Shown: positions 39,511-48,146, counted from the first letter of the stretch. The stretch: DNA of 64,000 nucleotides from Beijerinckiaceae bacterium (GCA_027531565.1 JAPZSB010000002.1:248001-312000), one strand, 5' to 3'. Numbers and translations: made by a program. The notes: generated from the letters alone by a model not told the origin.

Positions 39511-40332
39511 TTAGTCGATCGGGAGGAGATGGTCGATGCCCTCGATCCGGATGCGGGTGATTCCCTGCTCGGGAACCACGAATCGCAGGAGGACCCGTTT
39601 GCCCTGCCAAGAAAACGGGTCGCGCTGCGCATGCCGGAAGGCTTCCATCTGTCTGGTCGTCAGGAACAGGGAAGGTGAAGCATGCAATGATGGCACGAAA
39701 TTGACGAAACTTCCCAAGCGGCCGCTGCGGACCGAGCGGATGCGGAGCAGCATCACCACCCGCTTTCCGATCGCGCTGTCCGGATCCTGGCCAAGACGGG
39801 CGAGAAGGCCGGCTTGAGCCTCAGGTGCCCAGAGGCCCCGGGCGGCGGCCAGCGCGCGCCGTTCGGCAATCTGCAACCGGGCGAGGCACGCGCCGGGCAT
39901 GCGGCCCGGCCAGAGCGCGGCCCAGCCGTTCTGCGCGAGCCCGGCCTGAAGCCAGAAGGGCGGTTCGCGTTCTTCCGGTTCCTGAAGGAACAGGTTGGCC
40001 GGGATCCGGCCCCAGCGATCCGGCTCGCCGGCCGGCTTCCAGGAAAGCTTCTGGCCGGCCAGCCAGCCCGCGAGCCGGTTCGGTCCATCGCCCGGAGCTT
40101 CATCCGGGTGGTGCTCGGGCGGGAGAAGATGGGCGAGCACCAGTTCCCGTCCATCCCGAAGGCGGATTGTGGCCTGCGCGGTCACCGCAGTGATCTCTGC
40201 CGTTTCCGCGCCCGCCGGACGGCAATCGGCATCGCCGGCCTGCGCGGGAAGAGCCAGTGCCACCAGGCCGGTGATCACGCCAAGCCGGGCGGATCCCAAA
40301 AATGCAGCATATCGGTGCCGGGCAGGGTGCAT
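39511..40332 (-). CDS. Exported SNase-like (thermonuclease-fold) protein
   Basis: A 273-residue protein with a signal peptide (GVITGLVALALPAQAGD). The first half matches the staphylococcal nuclease fold in pattern: IRLRDGRELVLAHLLPP, WGRIPANLFL, AQNGWAALWP, and AERRALAAARGLWAP. Not all nuclease catalytic residues can be recognised, so activity is doubtful. The C-terminal 90 residues are an added domain (GKRVVMLLRIRSVRSGRLGSFVNF). It is the first gene of a pair with the M48 protease (10 bp gap) and starts 34 bp from a divergent tRNA gene. Confidence 0.7.
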   Translation of the reverse strand: MHPARHRYAAFLGSARLGVITGLVALALPAQAGDADCRPAGAETAEITAVTAQATIRLRDGRELVLAHLLPPEHHPDEAPGDGPNRLAGWLAGQKLSWKPAGEPDRWGRIPANLFLQEPEEREPPFWLQAGLAQNGWAALWPGRMPGACLARLQIAERRALAAARGLWAPEAQAGLLARLGQDPDSAIGKRVVMLLRIRSVRSGRLGSFVNFVPSLHASPSLFLTTRQMEAFRHAQRDPFSWQGKRVLLRFVVPEQGITRIRIEGIDHLLPID

Positions 40333-40366
40333 TTCAGTCGCGAATTCTGCTATGCGCTTCGCATGG

Positions 40367-40443
40367 GGTCCCGTAGCTCAGCAGGATAGAGCGGCAGTTT
40401 CCTAAACTGTAGGCCACTGGTTCGAATCCAGTCGGGATCACCA
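40367..40443 (+). tRNA. tRNA-Arg (anticodon CCT)
   Basis: A full cloverleaf is visible. The acceptor stem GGTCCCG pairs with CGGGATC (one G-T pair); the D-arm contains TAGCTCAGCAGGATAGAGC; the anticodon stem GCAGT/ACTGT encloses the loop TTCCTAA with anticodon CCT; the T-arm is CTGG-TTCGAAT-CCAG. The discriminator is A and CCA is encoded. It reads AGG codons. An AT-rich stretch follows (about 40466-40495), but no integrase gene or repeat of the tRNA 3' end was found nearby. Confidence 0.95.
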
Positions 40444-40700
40444 TTCGCGGTCTCGTCATCCGGAAAAACATTCAATATCAATAATCTAGAAATTCATGGA
40501 TGCGGGAACAGTGCTCCGGCACCGGCGGGTTATCGACATCCGGACCGCGCACGAAGTCAAGTCCGCTGCCGGGGTCGAGGGCGCTGGCTTGACGGCTTCA
40601 CGGCCATCTTCCACAACCGGGTGGCCGGGCAGGGCGGAGCGAGCTGCTTTTTCCCGCCCCCGGGCCGGAACAGCGCGGCAGCAGCGGGAAAGTGGCATTG

Positions 40701-41822
40701 ATGAGGCGTGTGCAGGGCCGGTTACGCAGATGGGTTGCGAACCTCGCCATGGGGCTCGTCCTGGCCGGCTGTGCCGGTTCCGCCCGGAACGATGTCGCGG
40801 TCATCGAGCAGCCGTTGCCCGCGGGCGCCCGGACGGTGGAGCTTTACGTCGCGACGACGCGGGAGCCGAATGGCGCCGATGCCCGCGAATTCTCGAATAA
40901 CCGGGCCAGCACGCTCCATTTCGCGGCCTATCGGATCTCGATCCCGCCGGGGCATGAATACGGGGCGATCGAGGCCGGCGACGATCATCTCAATCCCGCC
41001 AACGGGTTCACCGTGCTGGCCGAGCGTCGGCTCGACAGGGCCCAGTTCGAACGCGAGATCAGGCCGCAGCGTGGTGATCCCCGGCTCGGAATTTTCGTCC
41101 ATGGCTACAATACCGGCTATCGCGATGCCGTGTTCCGGGGCGCGCAGATGAAGGCCGATTCCAGCTATCCCGGGAAAATGGTGCTCTTTGCCTGGCCGTC
41201 GCAGGGGCAGCTGACCGGCTATCTCACAGACCGTGACGCCTCGACCTATTCCCGGCTTTATCTGGCAGAACTGATCGGCATGGCCGCGCAGGGCCGGCGC
41301 AATGGCGATCTCAGCATTCTCGCACACAGCATGGGCACATGGCTGACGGTGGAAACGGTCCGCGATCTCCGTCTGGCAGGGCAATGGGCTGCCTTGCCGA
41401 AGCCGAAGGTGACGCTGGCCGCCCCGGATATCGATATCGATGTGTTCCGGACACAGATGCAGGCGATCGGGCCGCTGGATCCGCCGATGACGGTGCTGAC
41501 CTCCCCGGATGACCGGGCGCTCAAGGCGTCCAGCCGGCTGGCCGGCGGCTATCAGCGGCTCGGTGCGATGAGCGTGACCGATCCCCGGCTCCTGGCCATC
41601 ACCCGGCAGGCCCGGCTGCGCGTGGTGGATATCTCCGCGCTCGATTCCGGGGACAGTTTCCACCATGACCGGTTCGTGATGCTGGCCAAGTACCAGCCCC
41701 GCCTGCGTGAACTGGAGAAATCCGGCGGCGCGGTCCGGGAGGCCGGCGCCTATGTGTTCCGCACCCTGGGATCGGTGGTCTCCTCGCCGTTCCAGCTGGT
41801 CGAATCGGTGATCTCCGAGTGA
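40701..41822 (+). CDS. DUF900-type alpha/beta hydrolase lipoprotein
   Basis: A 373-residue predicted lipoprotein. The lipobox LAGC places lipidation at Cys24. The hydrolase core begins with VELYVATTREPNG; the oxyanion region is FVHGYNTGYRDA, and the nucleophile elbow LAHSMG puts the catalytic Ser at 210. A late HH pair (DSFHHDRF) may supply the catalytic His. This fits the DUF900 esterase-like family; the substrate is not known. ATG 40701 is chosen; GTG 40692 and TTG 40698 are in-frame alternatives. It stands alone between the tRNA and a DEAD-box helicase gene. Confidence 0.82.
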   Translation: MRRVQGRLRRWVANLAMGLVLAGCAGSARNDVAVIEQPLPAGARTVELYVATTREPNGADAREFSNNRASTLHFAAYRISIPPGHEYGAIEAGDDHLNPANGFTVLAERRLDRAQFEREIRPQRGDPRLGIFVHGYNTGYRDAVFRGAQMKADSSYPGKMVLFAWPSQGQLTGYLTDRDASTYSRLYLAELIGMAAQGRRNGDLSILAHSMGTWLTVETVRDLRLAGQWAALPKPKVTLAAPDIDIDVFRTQMQAIGPLDPPMTVLTSPDDRALKASSRLAGGYQRLGAMSVTDPRLLAITRQARLRVVDISALDSGDSFHHDRFVMLAKYQPRLRELEKSGGAVREAGAYVFRTLGSVVSSPFQLVESVISE

Positions 41823-41962
41823 GGGCTCCGGCCGCCCCGGGGTATCGCGCCTTGACATTGCGCTGCAACACGCGCATGGAGAGCGCAGAACGTCAGCGCC
41901 AGAACGGCGCGTGTGCAAAGCAGCGTGGTTGCGCCGATCCTCGTTTCGAGATGCGGCGCCGG

Positions 41963-42075
41963 CTTTCCCCTTCAATCGTTCGTTGATCCGACAACCCCAT
42001 CACGCGGGTTGTTCCCAGACTGCCCGCAGGACTTCCTGCCGGCATGGCGGCCTGCTGGCCGCCTTCCTTGGAAAG
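41963..42075 (+). promoter_or_regulatory. Structured 5' leader of the DEAD-box helicase gene
   Basis: Three consecutive hairpins lie just upstream of the start: ACAACCC/GGGTTGT (41991-42012), GCAGG/CCTGC (42026-42039), and GGCGGCC/GGCCGCC (42046-42063). A CTTTCC (41963-41968) is complementary to the Shine-Dalgarno-like GGAAAG (42070-42075), so a closing helix could enclose all three and hide the ribosome site. The arrangement is seen in the sequence; a regulatory role is inferred. Confidence 0.4.
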
Positions 42076-42083
42076 TGTTTCCC

Positions 42084-43388
42084 TTGACCAGTTTCTCCGA
42101 TTTCCAGCTCCTCGCGCCGTTGCAGCGTGCGCTTGCCGCCGAGGGCTATACCCAACCGACCCCGATCCAGACGCAGGCGATCCCGCAGGCGATGGCGGGC
42201 CGGGACCTGCTCGGCATTGCCCAGACCGGCACGGGCAAGACGGCCGCCTTCGCGCTGCCGATCCTGCACCGGCTCGGCAAGTCGGGCACGACCCGCAAGC
42301 CCGGCACCTGCCGCGCGCTGATCCTCAGCCCGACGCGTGAACTGGCCAGCCAGATCGCGGAGAGCTTCCGCGCCTATGGCAAGTTCATGCATCTCTCGAT
42401 CGATGTGGTTTTCGGCGGCGTGCCGATCGGCAAGCAGATCCGCAGGCTTCAGCCGGGCGCGGATATCCTGGTGGCGACGCCGGGCCGCCTGCTCGACCTG
42501 ATCGATCAGCGCGCGCTTTCGCTGCGCGACCTCGAGATCCTCGTCCTCGACGAGGCCGACCAGATGCTCGATCTGGGCTTCATCGTGCCGCTCAAGCGCA
42601 TCATTCCGATGCTGCCGAAGAAGCGGCAGAGCCTGTTCTTCTCGGCCACCATGCCGAGCACGATTTCCGGCCTGGCCGATGCCTTCCTGACGGATCCCGT
42701 CAAGGTGGCTGTGACACCGGTGGCCACGACGGCCGAACGCGTCACCCAGGGCGTGATGTTCGTGCAGGGCGGGGCCAAACAGGCCCTGCTCGAAGCGGTG
42801 CTGCGGGATGAAAGCATCGACCGCGTGCTCGTCTTCACCCGGACCAAGCACGGGGCGGACCGCGTCGTGAAGCATCTGGTGAAGTCGGGCATCGAGGCCA
42901 GCGCCATCCATGGCAACAAGAGCCAGGCGCAGCGCGAGCGGGCGCTGGGTGCGTTCCGCTCGGGGGCCTGCCGGGTTCTGGTCGCCACCGATATCGCCGC
43001 GCGCGGCATCGATGTCGAAGGCGTCTCGCATGTCATCAATTTCGAGCTGCCGAATGTGCCGGAATCCTACGTCCATCGCATCGGCCGAACCGCCCGTGCC
43101 GGCGCGGCGGGGATTGCCCTGTCCTTCTGTGCGTCGGATGAGCGGCCCTTCCTGCGCGATATCGAGAAGCTGACGCGCCTGCCGATCCCGGCGCTGCCGC
43201 TGCCGGAGGGTCTGCCCGCCGATGCCGCGATGATCCGGGAAAGCCAGCCGGCCCGTCCGGCCCCGCATGGACGGCAGGGCAAGGAGCAGCCGCGTGGCGG
43301 CCGGCCGCATCGCCGCCCGGGCAGCCCGCATCAACGGTCCACCCAGGCGGAAGCCGGTGGCGGCGCGCGGCAGAACGGCCGCCGCTGA
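42084..43388 (+). CDS. DEAD-box RNA helicase (RhlE-like)
   Basis: A 434-residue helicase. Q motif PTPIQTQAIP, Walker A AQTGTGKT (46-53), DEAD box VLDEADQMLD, SAT motif FFSATMP, and HRIGRTARAG are all present. The C-terminal tail is short, basic and Gly/Arg-rich, as in RhlE-type enzymes that act in RNA decay and ribosome assembly in the cold. The start is taken as TTG 42084: GGAAAG lies eight bases upstream and an earlier ATG at 41913 would add 57 residues without family character. It is convergent with the amidase gene (15 bp between stops). Confidence 0.9.
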   Translation: MTSFSDFQLLAPLQRALAAEGYTQPTPIQTQAIPQAMAGRDLLGIAQTGTGKTAAFALPILHRLGKSGTTRKPGTCRALILSPTRELASQIAESFRAYGKFMHLSIDVVFGGVPIGKQIRRLQPGADILVATPGRLLDLIDQRALSLRDLEILVLDEADQMLDLGFIVPLKRIIPMLPKKRQSLFFSATMPSTISGLADAFLTDPVKVAVTPVATTAERVTQGVMFVQGGAKQALLEAVLRDESIDRVLVFTRTKHGADRVVKHLVKSGIEASAIHGNKSQAQRERALGAFRSGACRVLVATDIAARGIDVEGVSHVINFELPNVPESYVHRIGRTARAGAAGIALSFCASDERPFLRDIEKLTRLPIPALPLPEGLPADAAMIRESQPARPAPHGRQGKEQPRGGRPHRRPGSPHQRSTQAEAGGGARQNGRR

Positions 43389-43403
43389 GATCCGCGTTCC
43401 GGA

Positions 43404-44894
43404 TCAATCGAAGGCGCGGAACCCTTCGCTCATGGCGAGGGGCGGCTGCGCCTTCAGCCATTCGATGTCCGGCTCGGGACGAGCGGTCTCGGCCGAGCCC
43501 GCGAAGATCGCCTCAAGCGCCCGGGCGGCGGCCAGTACCCTGAGATCCCCGCCCCTCGGCCCGACAATCTGAAGCCCGAACGGCATGCCCGCATGGTCGC
43601 GCCCGACGGGAATCGCGATGGCGGGATGGCCGGTCAGCGTGACCGCATAGGCCAGAGCCAGCCATTGATAATAGGTGCGCGTCGCCCTGCCGTCGATTTC
43701 CGCCGGGTAGAGTTCGCGCCAGGCGCGCGGGCTGATCGTGATGGCCGGCGTCACGAGCAGGTCATACCGCTCGAAAAAACCCTGCCAGGACCGGTACATC
43801 GCCGTCTGCATCGAGAGCGCGCGGGCCACGTCGACCGCCGTGTAGCGGAGGCCCTCGGCGATCTGAAGGTGGATGTTGGGCCCGACCTGGTCCGGGTGGC
43901 GCTCCGCCAGTTCGCGGTGGCGGCCGAGAAACAGGACCCCGCGCAGGATCCCGAAGGCCTCGTCGGCATCCCGGCAATCCGGATGCGCCTCCTCGATTGA
44001 TCCGACCTCCCGCGCCAGATGCGCGCATTTCGCCGCAAACACGGACCGGATCGCGCGTTCCGTCGGCGCGAAGCCGAGATCGGGCGAGGCGGCGATCCGC
44101 AGTTTCCGGAGATCGACGGGAGATGGATCGGCGAAGGCAGCGGCATCGACCGGGCCTTCATGGGCGATGACCGAGATGGAATCCGCGGCATTCCGCTCCA
44201 TCATGCAGGAGGTCATCAGGGCCGCATCCGCAACTGTCCGGGCCATCGGGCCGAACTGGGCGAGCTGGATCCAGCTCATGTTCCGGCTGTCACTGGCGAC
44301 AAGGCCCGGCGACGGCCTGTAACCGACAATCCCGTTGAAAGCGGCCGGATTGCGCAGGGAGCCGCCGGTGTCGGATCCTGTCGCCAGCGGCACCATTCCC
44401 GTTGCCACCGCGACGGCGGATCCGCCGGAGGAGCCGGCGGCGGACCGGTTCGGGTCGAAGGGATTTCCGGTGGCGCCATGCACGGCGTTGCGCGTATTGC
44501 CGCCGGCACCCCATTCGGGCGTGTTGGTCTTGCCGATCACGATCGCGCCGGCCTGCCGCAGCATGGCGACGATCGCCTCGTCCTTCGTCGCCCGGTTCGT
44601 GGCGAAAAGCGGCGAACCGAAGGTGGTCGGCAGGCCCTTCGCATCGATGAGATCCTTCACCGCCAGAGGCAGGCCATGCAGCGGCCCGAGCGGATCGCCC
44701 CGCAGGATCGCGGCTTCCTTCTCCCGCGCCTCGGCACGGGCGGTCTCGAAGTCCCGCGCGATCATGGCATTGACCGCCGGGTCGACCGCCTCGATCCGGG
44801 TGATGCAGCTCTCGAGCAGTTCGACCGGCGACAGCGCGCGCGTGCCGATGGCCTGCCGTGCTGCCACGGCAGGCAGGTCACAGGGCTCGGTCAT
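43404..44894 (-). CDS. Amidase (amidase-signature family)
   Basis: A 496-residue amidase-signature hydrolase with the Ser-cisSer-Lys triad: Lys80 (AVKDL), cis-Ser155 in AAGSSGGSA, and nucleophile Ser179 in DTGGSLRNPA. The substrate is unknown; related enzymes act on aryl or short aliphatic amides. It starts 5 bp after the stop of a TctC-type solute-binding gene, so the two form an operon that probably imports and hydrolyses an amide. A divergent MarR gene is the likely regulator. Confidence 0.9.
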   Translation of the reverse strand: MTEPCDLPAVAARQAIGTRALSPVELLESCITRIEAVDPAVNAMIARDFETARAEAREKEAAILRGDPLGPLHGLPLAVKDLIDAKGLPTTFGSPLFATNRATKDEAIVAMLRQAGAIVIGKTNTPEWGAGGNTRNAVHGATGNPFDPNRSAAGSSGGSAVAVATGMVPLATGSDTGGSLRNPAAFNGIVGYRPSPGLVASDSRNMSWIQLAQFGPMARTVADAALMTSCMMERNAADSISVIAHEGPVDAAAFADPSPVDLRKLRIAASPDLGFAPTERAIRSVFAAKCAHLAREVGSIEEAHPDCRDADEAFGILRGVLFLGRHRELAERHPDQVGPNIHLQIAEGLRYTAVDVARALSMQTAMYRSWQGFFERYDLLVTPAITISPRAWRELYPAEIDGRATRTYYQWLALAYAVTLTGHPAIAIPVGRDHAGMPFGLQIVGPRGGDLRVLAAARALEAIFAGSAETARPEPDIEWLKAQPPLAMSEGFRAFD

Positions 44895-44899
44895 CGCGC

Positions 44900-45874
44900 C
44901 TACTCGGCCTTGATGCCGGCCTGGCCCGCGATCGCCTTCATCGCGGCGATCTCGGCGGCAATCGTCGCCGGCCAGTCAGGATAGGTCCGGTAGGCGGGTT
45001 CGAAGCCGGCCTTGAGCATCTTCTCCCGCATGCCGGCATCCTGCAGCATGGCCGCGACGGCCTCCGAAAGCACCTTGCGTGCTTCGGCCGGAATGCCCTT
45101 CGCGGTGACAAGCGCGACCCAGGAGGAGAGATCGATATCCTTGTAGCCGAGTTCGCGAAGCGTCGGCACGTCCGGCATCATCGCCGACCGGCTGGCCATC
45201 GTGACGGCGAGCGGCCGGATCTTGCCCGCCTCGACCTGCGGCTTCGCCGCGACGATCGTGTCGACAAGATAGGGAATATGCCGGGCCACAAGGTCATTCA
45301 TGGCCGGGCCGCTGCCGCGATAGGGAACATGGACCATGCGGATGCCGGCCGCTGCCTTGAACCACTCGCCGCCGAAATGCGACACGGTGGCGTTCCCGAA
45401 GGAGGCCATGGTGAGCTTGTCCGGCTCGGCCTTTGCCGCCGCCACAAGGCCCGGAACATCGCGAACGGGGTTGTCGGCATGGGTCAGCAGGGCGAGCCCG
45501 ATCGTCGCGAGCTGGGCGATCGGTTCGAAATCCTTCGTCGCATCATAGGGGATGGTCGGGATGACCGCCGGGTTGAGGGTAAACGTCGAGTTGGAACTCA
45601 GGAACAGGGTGTACCCGTCGGCCGGAGCCGAAATCAGCGCCTGCGCCCCGATGATCGTACCGGCGCCCGGGCGGTTGACCACGATCACCGATTGGCCGAG
45701 CCGCTTCTCGAGGTCGCCGGCGATCATGCGGGCGAAGATGTCGGCCGCGCCGCCGGGCGCATAGGGCGCGATGATCTGGATGGTTTTCCCGGGGTAGCGG
45801 GATTGGCTGATGGCCGGGGAAAACCCCGGGATGGCCAGCAACAATCCCAGAAACATGGCGGCAAACTGTGTCAT
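44900..45874 (-). CDS. TctC/Bug-family tripartite tricarboxylate transporter binding protein
   Basis: A 324-residue periplasmic solute-binding protein with a signal peptide (MFLGLLLAIPGFSPAIS). Family motifs: YPGKTIQIIAPYAPGGAADIFAR near the mature N-terminus, VVNRPGAGTIIGA, and PYRGSGPAMNDLV. No TctA or TctB membrane genes are near, so this is an orphan receptor, as is common in this family. ATG 45874 has a strong GGGAGGGC Shine-Dalgarno. It is first in the operon with the amidase and faces two palindromic boxes. Confidence 0.9.
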   Translation of the reverse strand: MTQFAAMFLGLLLAIPGFSPAISQSRYPGKTIQIIAPYAPGGAADIFARMIAGDLEKRLGQSVIVVNRPGAGTIIGAQALISAPADGYTLFLSSNSTFTLNPAVIPTIPYDATKDFEPIAQLATIGLALLTHADNPVRDVPGLVAAAKAEPDKLTMASFGNATVSHFGGEWFKAAAGIRMVHVPYRGSGPAMNDLVARHIPYLVDTIVAAKPQVEAGKIRPLAVTMASRSAMMPDVPTLRELGYKDIDLSSWVALVTAKGIPAEARKVLSEAVAAMLQDAGMREKMLKAGFEPAYRTYPDWPATIAAEIAAMKAIAGQAGIKAE

Positions 45875-45946
45875 AGTGCCCTCCCGAAGATATGAGCCTC
45901 GACGGTGTTTTCCGCCAAGGCAGCGCGCAAGGGAAGCCTTATTTAT

Positions 45947-45973
45947 TTGATGAGTCAACAATTGACTAGTCAA
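45947..45973. promoter_or_regulatory. Twin MarR-type operator boxes
   Basis: Two TTGA-N4-TCAA boxes lie 15 bp apart centre to centre: TTGATGAGTCAA (45947-45958, imperfect) and TTGACTAGTCAA (45962-45973, perfect 12-bp palindrome). On the minus strand the perfect box includes a TTGACT -35 that is 17 bp from TCAAAT, a likely promoter of the TctC-amidase operon. The adjacent MarR gene starts 37 bp downstream. Confidence 0.55.
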
Positions 45974-46010
45974 CTTAATGATCCATCCCTCTAGCTGCGG
46001 GTTCTGTGCC

Positions 46011-46469
46011 ATGTCGACCCATGATCTTGAAAACCTGATCACGTTTCGCCTTGCGCGCCTCGTCTCGGAGCTGAACCGGCAGAGCAACCGCCTGTTGAGG
46101 CAGACCGGCGGGCTGAATGTTCCGGAATGGCGGGTGGTCTCGCTGCTCGGGGTCGGCGGGGAAATGAACGGCCGGCAGCTCGGCAGCCTGGCCCGGCTGG
46201 ATCCGGGCCTGCTGAGCCGCACGCTCAACGGCCTCGAACAGCGGGGGCTGATCGTCACGACGCGCCGGCCGAATGATCGCCGCGCCGTCTGGGCCAGCCT
46301 CACGCCGGCGGGGTGGGAGGTCGAGAAGGCCACGCGCCCGGTCATGCTCGCCCGGCACGACCGGTTGCTGGCGGCCCTGTCACCGGACGAGCGGGAGATC
46401 ATCCTGCCGCTGATCGACCGGCTCTACCAGACCATCGCCGCCGAGAATGCCGCGAGCGGCGAGGACTGA
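46011..46469 (+). CDS. MarR-family transcriptional regulator
   Basis: A 152-residue winged-helix protein. The core reads LNVPEWRVVSLLGVGGEMNGRQLGSLARLDPGLLSRTLNGLEQRG (helix-turn-helix, split by normal variation) and the wing is TTRRPNDRRAVWASLTPAG with a conserved Asp-Arg-Arg. ATG 46011 is chosen over ATG 45978 because the earlier start would be only 4 bp from the operator box. It is divergent from the TctC-amidase operon and probably controls it, perhaps releasing DNA on binding an aromatic acid. Its stop abuts the stop of the convergent Lrp gene with no gap. Confidence 0.87.
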   Translation: MSTHDLENLITFRLARLVSELNRQSNRLLRQTGGLNVPEWRVVSLLGVGGEMNGRQLGSLARLDPGLLSRTLNGLEQRGLIVTTRRPNDRRAVWASLTPAGWEVEKATRPVMLARHDRLLAALSPDEREIILPLIDRLYQTIAAENAASGED

Positions 46470-46934
46470 TCAGAAATCCAGCTCGGCATTGTCGATGACC
46501 TCCTTCATGACGAAGAAGGTCCGTGTCTGCCTGACGCCGGGCAGGCGAATCAGCTGGTCGCCGTGGAGCAGGTTGAAATCGGCGATATCGCGCACGCGGA
46601 TCTTGAGAAAGAAGTCGAAATCGCCGGCCACGAGGTGGCAATCCAGTACGAAAGCCAGCTTCCGGATTGCCGCCTCGAAGGCGCCGAAGCTTTCCGGTGT
46701 CGATCGATCCAGTTCGACGCCGACAATCACCAGCGTGCCGCGCTCGACCTTCTGCGGTGCGATCTCGGCCCTGACCTGGCGGATATAGCCGAGATCGAAC
46801 AGTCGCTTCGTGCGCCTGTGACAGGTGGCCGGGCTGGTATGGACCAAAGCTGCCAGCTCGGCATTGGACATGCGCCCGTCCCGCTGCAGGAGCTTGAGAA
46901 TCTTGCGGTCGATCCGGTCGATTTCCCCCTGCAT
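46470..46934 (-). CDS. acdR: Lrp/AsnC-family regulator divergent to acdS
   Basis: A 154-residue Lrp-type regulator. The N-terminal helix-turn-helix has DRKILKLLQRDGRMSNAELA and SPATCHRRTKRL; the RAM domain includes CHLVAGDFDFFLKIRVRDIADFNLL. ATG 46934 is chosen; in-frame ATGs at 46949 and 46982 would add residues without homology. Position, divergent from acdS, matches AcdR/LrpL, which activates ACC deaminase genes in rhizobia and pseudomonads. The ligand is not known from sequence. Confidence 0.82.
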   Translation of the reverse strand: MQGEIDRIDRKILKLLQRDGRMSNAELAALVHTSPATCHRRTKRLFDLGYIRQVRAEIAPQKVERGTLVIVGVELDRSTPESFGAFEAAIRKLAFVLDCHLVAGDFDFFLKIRVRDIADFNLLHGDQLIRLPGVRQTRTFFVMKEVIDNAELDF

Positions 46935-47089
46935 GAAAGAATCTCTCATTTTTTCAAAGAATGTGGAGCCAAAGACAAACATATCCGGATCTTCGGTGCA
47001 ATCTGTCTCGCAAATAGCCGCAACTTCGGGAGCACCTCTCTCAACCGGGATGGTAGAAAGCGCCCTTCGCCATGCCAGGAGAGAGTGCC

Positions 47090-48109
47090 ATGATCCGACT
47101 CGACAAGTTCGAACGCTACCCGCTGACTTTCGGCCCGACGCCGATCGAACCGATGCGCCGGATGAGCGCGGCGCTCGGTGGCAAGGTGAACCTCTTCGCC
47201 AAGCGCGACGATTGCAATTCCGGCCTTGCCTTTGGCGGCAACAAGTTGCGGAAGCTCGAATACATCGTGCCGGATGTGCTGGCGAAAAAGGCCGACACCC
47301 TCGTTTCGATCGGCGGTGTCCAGTCGAACCATACCCGCATGGTCGCCGCCACGGCCGCCAAGCTCGGCCTGAAATGCGTGGTCGTGCAGGAAAGCTGGGT
47401 CCCGCACGAGGATGCCGTCTATGACCGCGTCGGCAACATTCTCCTGACCCGCCTGATGGGCGCTGACAGCCGCATCGTTCCGGACGGGTTCGATATCGGG
47501 ATCCGCCGCAGCTGGGAGGATGCGATCCAGTCGGTCAAGGATGCCGGGGGCGTGCCCTATGGCATTCCGGCCGGCGCCTCGGTCCATCCCTATGGCGGGC
47601 TCGGCTATGTCGGGTTCGCGGAGGAAGTCCGCCGGCAGGAGGCCGAAATGGGCATCCGCTTCGACTATATCATCGTCTGCGTGGTCACGGGGTCGACGCA
47701 GGCCGGGATGATCGTCGGGTTTGCCGATGACAACCGGGCTGACCGCGTGATCGGGATCGATGCTTCGGGCACGCCGGCCCAGACGCGCGAACAGGTCCGC
47801 GCGATCGTCGACAACACGGCCGGGCTTGTCGAACTCGGCCGCCCGGTGCGCGACGACGAGATCGTCATTCTCGAGGATTACGCCTATCCGGCCTATGGCA
47901 TTCCGAGCGCGGAGACCAATGACGCGATCCGTTTCGCCGCCCGGACGGAGGCGATGATCACCGACCCGGTTTACGAGGGCAAGTCGATGCAGGCGATGAT
48001 CGACCTCGTGAAAAAGGGCTACTTCCCCGCCGGGTCGAACGTGCTCTACGCCCATCTCGGCGGCGCGCCGGCGATCAACGGCTACAGCTATACCTACCGC
48101 AACGGCTGA
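47090..48109 (+). CDS. acdS: 1-aminocyclopropane-1-carboxylate (ACC) deaminase
   Basis: A 339-residue PLP-dependent enzyme that cleaves the ethylene precursor ACC to ammonia and 2-oxobutanoate. It begins with the family opening [18 protein letters not shown]. The PLP Lys is Lys52 in [10 protein letters not shown]. Residues that separate ACC deaminase from D-cysteine desulfhydrase are the deaminase type: Tyr295 and Glu296 (DPVYEGKSM) and Leu323 (YAHLGGAP). After Ser79-Asn80 there is His81 where the Pseudomonas enzyme has Gln; this change is worth noting but seems to occur in rhizobial forms. AGGAG precedes ATG 47090; an in-frame ATG at 47072 lies before that site. A terminator follows. Confidence 0.92.
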   Translation: MIRLDKFERYPLTFGPTPIEPMRRMSAALGGKVNLFAKRDDCNSGLAFGGNKLRKLEYIVPDVLAKKADTLVSIGGVQSNHTRMVAATAAKLGLKCVVVQESWVPHEDAVYDRVGNILLTRLMGADSRIVPDGFDIGIRRSWEDAIQSVKDAGGVPYGIPAGASVHPYGGLGYVGFAEEVRRQEAEMGIRFDYIIVCVVTGSTQAGMIVGFADDNRADRVIGIDASGTPAQTREQVRAIVDNTAGLVELGRPVRDDEIVILEDYAYPAYGIPSAETNDAIRFAARTEAMITDPVYEGKSMQAMIDLVKKGYFPAGSNVLYAHLGGAPAINGYSYTYRNG

Positions 48110-48116
48110 GAGACCC

Positions 48117-48146
48117 GGCCCCGGGCATGAACCGGGGCCAGCTTTT
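48117..48146 (+). terminator. Intrinsic terminator of acdS
   Basis: An 8-bp perfect stem (GGCCCCGG / CCGGGGCC) with a GCATGAA loop, followed after three bases by four T. It lies between acdS and the convergent idnD. Confidence 0.75.

Noticed and set aside
40367-40700. An integrated element at the tRNA-Arg gene
   Set aside because: An AT-rich stretch follows the tRNA, but no integrase gene and no repeat of the tRNA 3' end were found in the window; the following gene has ordinary composition.
43389-43405. GATCCG-CGTTC-CGGATC hairpin as a terminator between the DEAD-box and amidase genes
   Set aside because: The stem is short and overlaps the amidase stop, and no T run follows on either strand.
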